A DNA stretch of 9,072 nucleotides from Bacteroidales bacterium. GTDB taxonomy: Bacteria > Bacteroidota > Bacteroidia > Bacteroidales > VadinHA17. The stretch spans positions 188,127 to 197,198 of the forward strand of contig CP070687.1 in assembly GCA_020353115.1 (NCBI GenBank), read 5' to 3'. The position numbers and the translations under genes were made by a program. The notes under the pieces are model-generated. The model saw only the letters and a list, made by a program, of their open reading frames with translations. It was not told the DNA's origin and did no database searches. Below, in pieces: positions 6,737 through 9,072 of this stretch (its first letter is position 1; every line of letters begins with the position of its first letter).

Positions 6737-7587
6737 ATAGAAGGAAGAAGATCGAGGAAACTATTTTCAGGATCATAACCGGTTTTGCCAGCTACTCACT
6801 TATTGCAATTCTTGGTTTTATTATCCTGATCATTTTCATTAAAGGCTTTAATGCGTTATCCCTGGAAATGGTGTTTACACCTCCCCGTGGCGGCTTTTAC
6901 TACGGAGGTGAGGGTGGCGTGTTGAATGCCATTGTTGGTTCTTTGTATATTGCTTTCGGAGCTACATTAATAGCCATCCTGCTTGGAATGCCGGCTGCAC
7001 TATACCTCAACGTGCACCTGGTTTGCTACAAGCGTACACAAAATATGATACGCTACCTTCTTGATGCACTTTGGGGTATCCCTTCAATTGTATATGGTGC
7101 CTTTGGTTTTACACTCATGCTGTTTCTCGGTATGACTGCGTCATTGCTTGCCGGCATCATTACGGTAGCTTTACTTATTACCCCCATTGTTATCCGTACC
7201 TTCGATGATGTTTTAAGCACTATCCCGAAAGGACTGCACGAAGCATCACTGGCACTCGGTTCAACAAGAACGGAAATGGCCTTTAAAGTAATGTTAAAGC
7301 AGGGTTTCCCCGGTTTTACCACTGCCGTATTACTGGCTTTCGGGCGTGGTATCGGTGACGCAGCTTCGGTATTGTTCACAGCCGGCTACACGGATTTAAT
7401 TCCAACCAACCTGGACGAACCTGCCGCCACACTCCCCCTTGCTGTATTTTTCCAGTTAGGTTCACCCATTCCCGAAGTGAGAGAACGTGCCTATGCCTCC
7501 GCTGCAATTCTGACAATCATTGTTCTGATTGTGAGTCTGACAGCAAGGTACTTTTCAAAAAAATATTCCAGATCCAATCTACAATAG
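6733..7587 (+). CDS. pstA: Phosphate-type ABC transporter permease PstA
   Basis: This is the second channel-forming membrane subunit, the partner of PstC, with 284 residues. Probable helices lie at about 13-37, 66-92, 106-130, 132-155, 191-214 and 254-273. The PstA-like periplasmic loop after helix one contains FTPPRGGFYYGGEGGVLNAI (48-67). The DALWGIPSIVYGAFG motif is at 111-125, and the EAA docking loop GLHEASLALGSTRTEM at 167-182. The motif usually written RAIGET reads GRGIGDAAS (204-212), with Asp in place of Glu. The start codon overlaps the pstC stop (ATGA). Eight bases separate its stop from pstB. Gene order and motifs make the identity secure. Confidence 0.95.
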   Translation: MNRRKKIEETIFRIITGFASYSLIAILGFIILIIFIKGFNALSLEMVFTPPRGGFYYGGEGGVLNAIVGSLYIAFGATLIAILLGMPAALYLNVHLVCYKRTQNMIRYLLDALWGIPSIVYGAFGFTLMLFLGMTASLLAGIITVALLITPIVIRTFDDVLSTIPKGLHEASLALGSTRTEMAFKVMLKQGFPGFTTAVLLAFGRGIGDAASVLFTAGYTDLIPTNLDEPAATLPLAVFFQLGSPIPEVRERAYASAAILTIIVLIVSLTARYFSKKYSRSNLQ

Positions 7588-7595
7588 CGTAAGTC

Positions 7596-8417
7596 ATGAA
7601 TATAAAAGTATCAGAAACAGCAACCGAACAACTTGTAATTGCACCTGAATTAAAATTGAAAAAACAACCTTCAATTTTGCGTATCAAAAATCTGAATGTC
7701 TTTGCAGGTAATCATCACATATTAAAGAATATCAACCTTGAAATACCGAAAAACAGGATAACCGTTTTACTTGGCCCTTCCGGATGTGGTAAAACCACTC
7801 TGCTGAAATCAATGAACAAGCTCACCGATCTGTACAAGGAGCTTAAAGTAAGCGGACAAATTTATATCGAAAAGGATGATATCCTCAATACCAATAAGAA
7901 TATTCCCAATATCAGGCAGAAAATGGGACTGCTTTCCCAGAAACCATATCCTTTGCCGGTTTCTATATATAAAAACGTTGCATACGGAATAAAGTTAAAA
8001 GGTGTCAGGGATAAAAAACTTATCGATTACAACGTGGAAAAAAAATTAAAGGAAGTGGGGTTATGGGACGAAGTTAAGGATCGACTGCACCTCTCACCGG
8101 AGAGTCTTTCCATCGGTCAGCAACAGCGATTATGTCTTGCACGGGGACTGGCAGTTAAACCTCACTTTATCCTGGCCGACGAACCGACTTCTGCCCTCGA
8201 TCCGGTTTCAAGCAAGATCATTGAAAATCTTTTCAGAGAATTAAAAAAACATTATACCATTATTCTGGTAACCCACGTTTTAAGACAGGCACAGCGACTG
8301 GCAGATAATGTAGTCTTTATGAATTATGGCGAAATTATTGAACAGGGTAATCCTGAAAAAGTCTTCAAATATCCCAGGTCCTCACAAATGAAGGAATATA
8401 TGGTTGAGGGTAATTAA
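7596..8417 (+). CDS. pstB: Phosphate-type ABC transporter ATP-binding protein PstB
   Basis: This cytoplasmic ATPase powers the PstCA channel and has 273 residues. Walker A is GPSGCGKTT (60-68). The Q-loop Gln115 lies in LLSQKPYPLPVSIYKNVAYG, a PstB-typical context. The ABC signature reads LSIGQQQRLCLARG (171-184), with Ile where LSGGQ has its first Gly. Walker B is FILADEP (191-197) with catalytic Glu196, the D-loop is SALD (199-202), and the switch His is 227 in ILVTHVLRQAQRLAD. An extra N-terminal segment of about 25 polar residues precedes the usual first strand (ILRIKNLNVF); an internal start is possible but no better ATG is visible nearby. It is the last gene of the transport unit. In many bacteria phoU follows pstB, but here the downstream sequence is non-coding. 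Confidence 0.94.
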   Translation: MNIKVSETATEQLVIAPELKLKKQPSILRIKNLNVFAGNHHILKNINLEIPKNRITVLLGPSGCGKTTLLKSMNKLTDLYKELKVSGQIYIEKDDILNTNKNIPNIRQKMGLLSQKPYPLPVSIYKNVAYGIKLKGVRDKKLIDYNVEKKLKEVGLWDEVKDRLHLSPESLSIGQQQRLCLARGLAVKPHFILADEPTSALDPVSSKIIENLFRELKKHYTIILVTHVLRQAQRLADNVVFMNYGEIIEQGNPEKVFKYPRSSQMKEYMVEGN

Positions 8418-8677
8418 CCAACCTCTTTTCACCATTTATCACCAGCAATTTTCTGCCATATTGCCAATATCCTGCAGGCAGCCCGAAAGTATTACAGAGG
8501 TCTTTATAACTATCCGGATTAACCGGATAACAAATAACCCCCGGGGGGACCATCCCATCAAATCGCACCGAATTAATAATCCCATACTGCCGCTTACACT
8601 ATATCTCCGGTTTATTTTGAACCATGCTAAAACCATCTTACATTTGATAAAATATTAATTAATACCAAAAAAACTTT
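8418..8677. other. Intergenic region after the pst operon
   Basis: These 260 bases separate pstB from the SnoaL-like gene. I find no supported gene in them. They contain a perfect hairpin at 8511-8529 and a CCCCCGGGGG palindrome at 8538-8547 in an otherwise AT-rich setting. The last 35 bases before the ATG at 8678 are strongly AT-rich, as expected of a promoter and leader in this kind of genome, but no motif stands out. Confidence 0.55.
8511..8529. terminator. Hairpin, possible end of the pst transcript
   Basis: TATCCGG (8511-8517) and CCGGATA (8523-8529) form a perfect 7-bp stem around ATTAA, about 95 bases after the pstB stop. It could stop or stabilise the pst mRNA 3' end. No T-run follows on either strand, so it is not a canonical intrinsic terminator, and it could instead be a protein-binding dyad. 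Confidence 0.3.
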
Positions 8678-9052
8678 ATGACTTCTCAAGATCCTGTATC
8701 GGTCGTCCGGTCATTTAATGATTGTATCAACAACCGGGATACAGAAGGACTCTCAGGTTTGATGACCGAGAATCATACTTTCATCGACCGTGACGGGAAA
8801 AGTCACGGTCCAAAATCGTATATGGTTGACGGATGGATTCGGTTCTTCAATACGTTCCCGAAGTACAGGAATACATTCAAGAAGATCGAATCAGCAGGGA
8901 ACCATGTCTTTGTGCTCGGATTTGCATACTGGTCCGAAGAGGAACCATACGATCCTGTTATCTGGACCGCAGTTATCGAAAACAATCTGGTTGCCGAATG
9001 GCGGGTTTATGAAGATACTGCCGGGAATCGAAAGAAGTTTAATTTGTACTGA
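8678..9052 (+). CDS. SnoaL-like / NTF2-like fold small protein
   Basis: This is a 124-residue protein with the layout of the SnoaL-like branch of the NTF2 superfamily. An N-terminal helix (DPVSVVRSFNDCINNRD, about 5-21) and LSGLMTENHTFIDRDGKSHGP (25-45) are followed by a helix with WIRFFNTFP (53-61). Antiparallel strands close it (FKKIESAGNHVFVLGFAYW, WTAVIENNLVAEWRVYED). Such cone-shaped folds act as small enzymes or as binding proteins. No catalytic set can be assigned here, so the function is unknown. There is no signal peptide, so it is probably cytoplasmic. The ATG at 8678 is the first start and gives the family's usual N-terminus; the leader is A-rich without a Shine-Dalgarno. The 260-base gap makes membership of the pst operon unlikely. 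A perfect 9-bp inverted repeat lies within codons 37-45. Confidence 0.8.
   Translation: MTSQDPVSVVRSFNDCINNRDTEGLSGLMTENHTFIDRDGKSHGPKSYMVDGWIRFFNTFPKYRNTFKKIESAGNHVFVLGFAYWSEEEPYDPVIWTAVIENNLVAEWRVYEDTAGNRKKFNLY
8786..8810 (+). repeat. Perfect 9-bp intragenic inverted repeat
   Basis: GACCGTGAC (8786-8794) and GTCACGGTC (8802-8810) are exact reverse complements around the loop GGGAAAA, inside the SnoaL-like coding region (residues Asp37 to about Pro45). In mRNA this would be a stable GC-rich stem-loop early in the message. It may be incidental to the coding sequence. Confidence 0.6.
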
Positions 9053-9054
9053 CC

Positions 9055-9072
9055 ATGGCAATAGTCGATATC
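9055..9072 (+). CDS. Possible start of a further coding region, cut by window end
   Basis: An ATG two bases after the SnoaL-like stop opens a frame reading MAIVDI to the window edge. The tight spacing would fit a co-transcribed gene, but six codons are too few to identify or confirm it. Confidence 0.25.

Noticed and set aside
8365..8595. Minus-strand open frame after pstB with a fairly protein-like composition (GTG start at 8568).
   Set aside because: It overlaps the 3' end of pstB, has only a GTG start, no recognised domain and no promoter context. Overlapping frames on both strands in the same gap are equally open.
8404..8658. Plus-strand open frame overlapping the pstB end (TTG start).
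   Set aside because: It has a poor start codon, no recognisable motif and biased low-complexity content; most likely non-coding. It is not a phoU.
1..9072. CRISPR array, tRNA/rRNA, transposase or integrase genes, or a defence system.
   Set aside because: I saw no regularly spaced repeats, tRNA-like cloverleaf, insertion-sequence ends or matching protein motifs in any frame I read.

Overview
The window looks like a chromosomal stretch of a Bacteroidota (Bacteroidetes) bacterium, probably a Bacteroidales or Marinilabiliales relative. The grounds are moderate to low GC, A-rich leaders without clear Shine-Dalgarno sequences, Lys/Asn/Ile-rich proteins, an outer-membrane barrel and a lipoprotein-like binding protein. 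This placement is an inference. Every intact gene lies on the + strand.

Layout. Bases 1-770 hold the 3' two thirds or so of a family 5 glycoside hydrolase cut by the window edge. Bases 771-1197 hold no gene I can support. Bases 1198-1703 carry a decayed medium-chain dehydrogenase/reductase (quinone oxidoreductase-like) gene with a stop codon, a frameshift and no N-terminal domain. A weak terminator-like hairpin follows at 1803-1827.

The core is a phosphate-type uptake locus at 1895-8417. A membrane-bound NarL-class histidine kinase and its LuxR-type response regulator abut each other (TAAATG junction). A 116-nt gap follows that is unusually rich in repeated AAGC/GCTT motifs and overlapping inverted repeats. 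Next come an alginate-export-type outer-membrane beta-barrel, then pstS, pstC, pstA and pstB, spaced 25, 3, -4 and 8 nt apart. The simplest model has the barrel admitting the anion across the outer membrane, the PstS-like lipoprotein capturing it in the periplasm, and PstC/PstA/PstB pumping it inward using ATP. The adjacent two-component system would control the five-gene unit through the repeat-rich gap. That regulatory link is inferred from position only. No phoU, phoR or phoB is visible, the binding-site motif of PstS departs from the classical one, and the ABC signature of PstB is altered. The real substrate and control logic therefore deserve a second look.

Bases 8418-8677 are non-coding, with a hairpin that may end the pst operon. 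Bases 8678-9052 encode a small SnoaL/NTF2-like protein with a striking internal hairpin. A further reading frame may begin at 9055.
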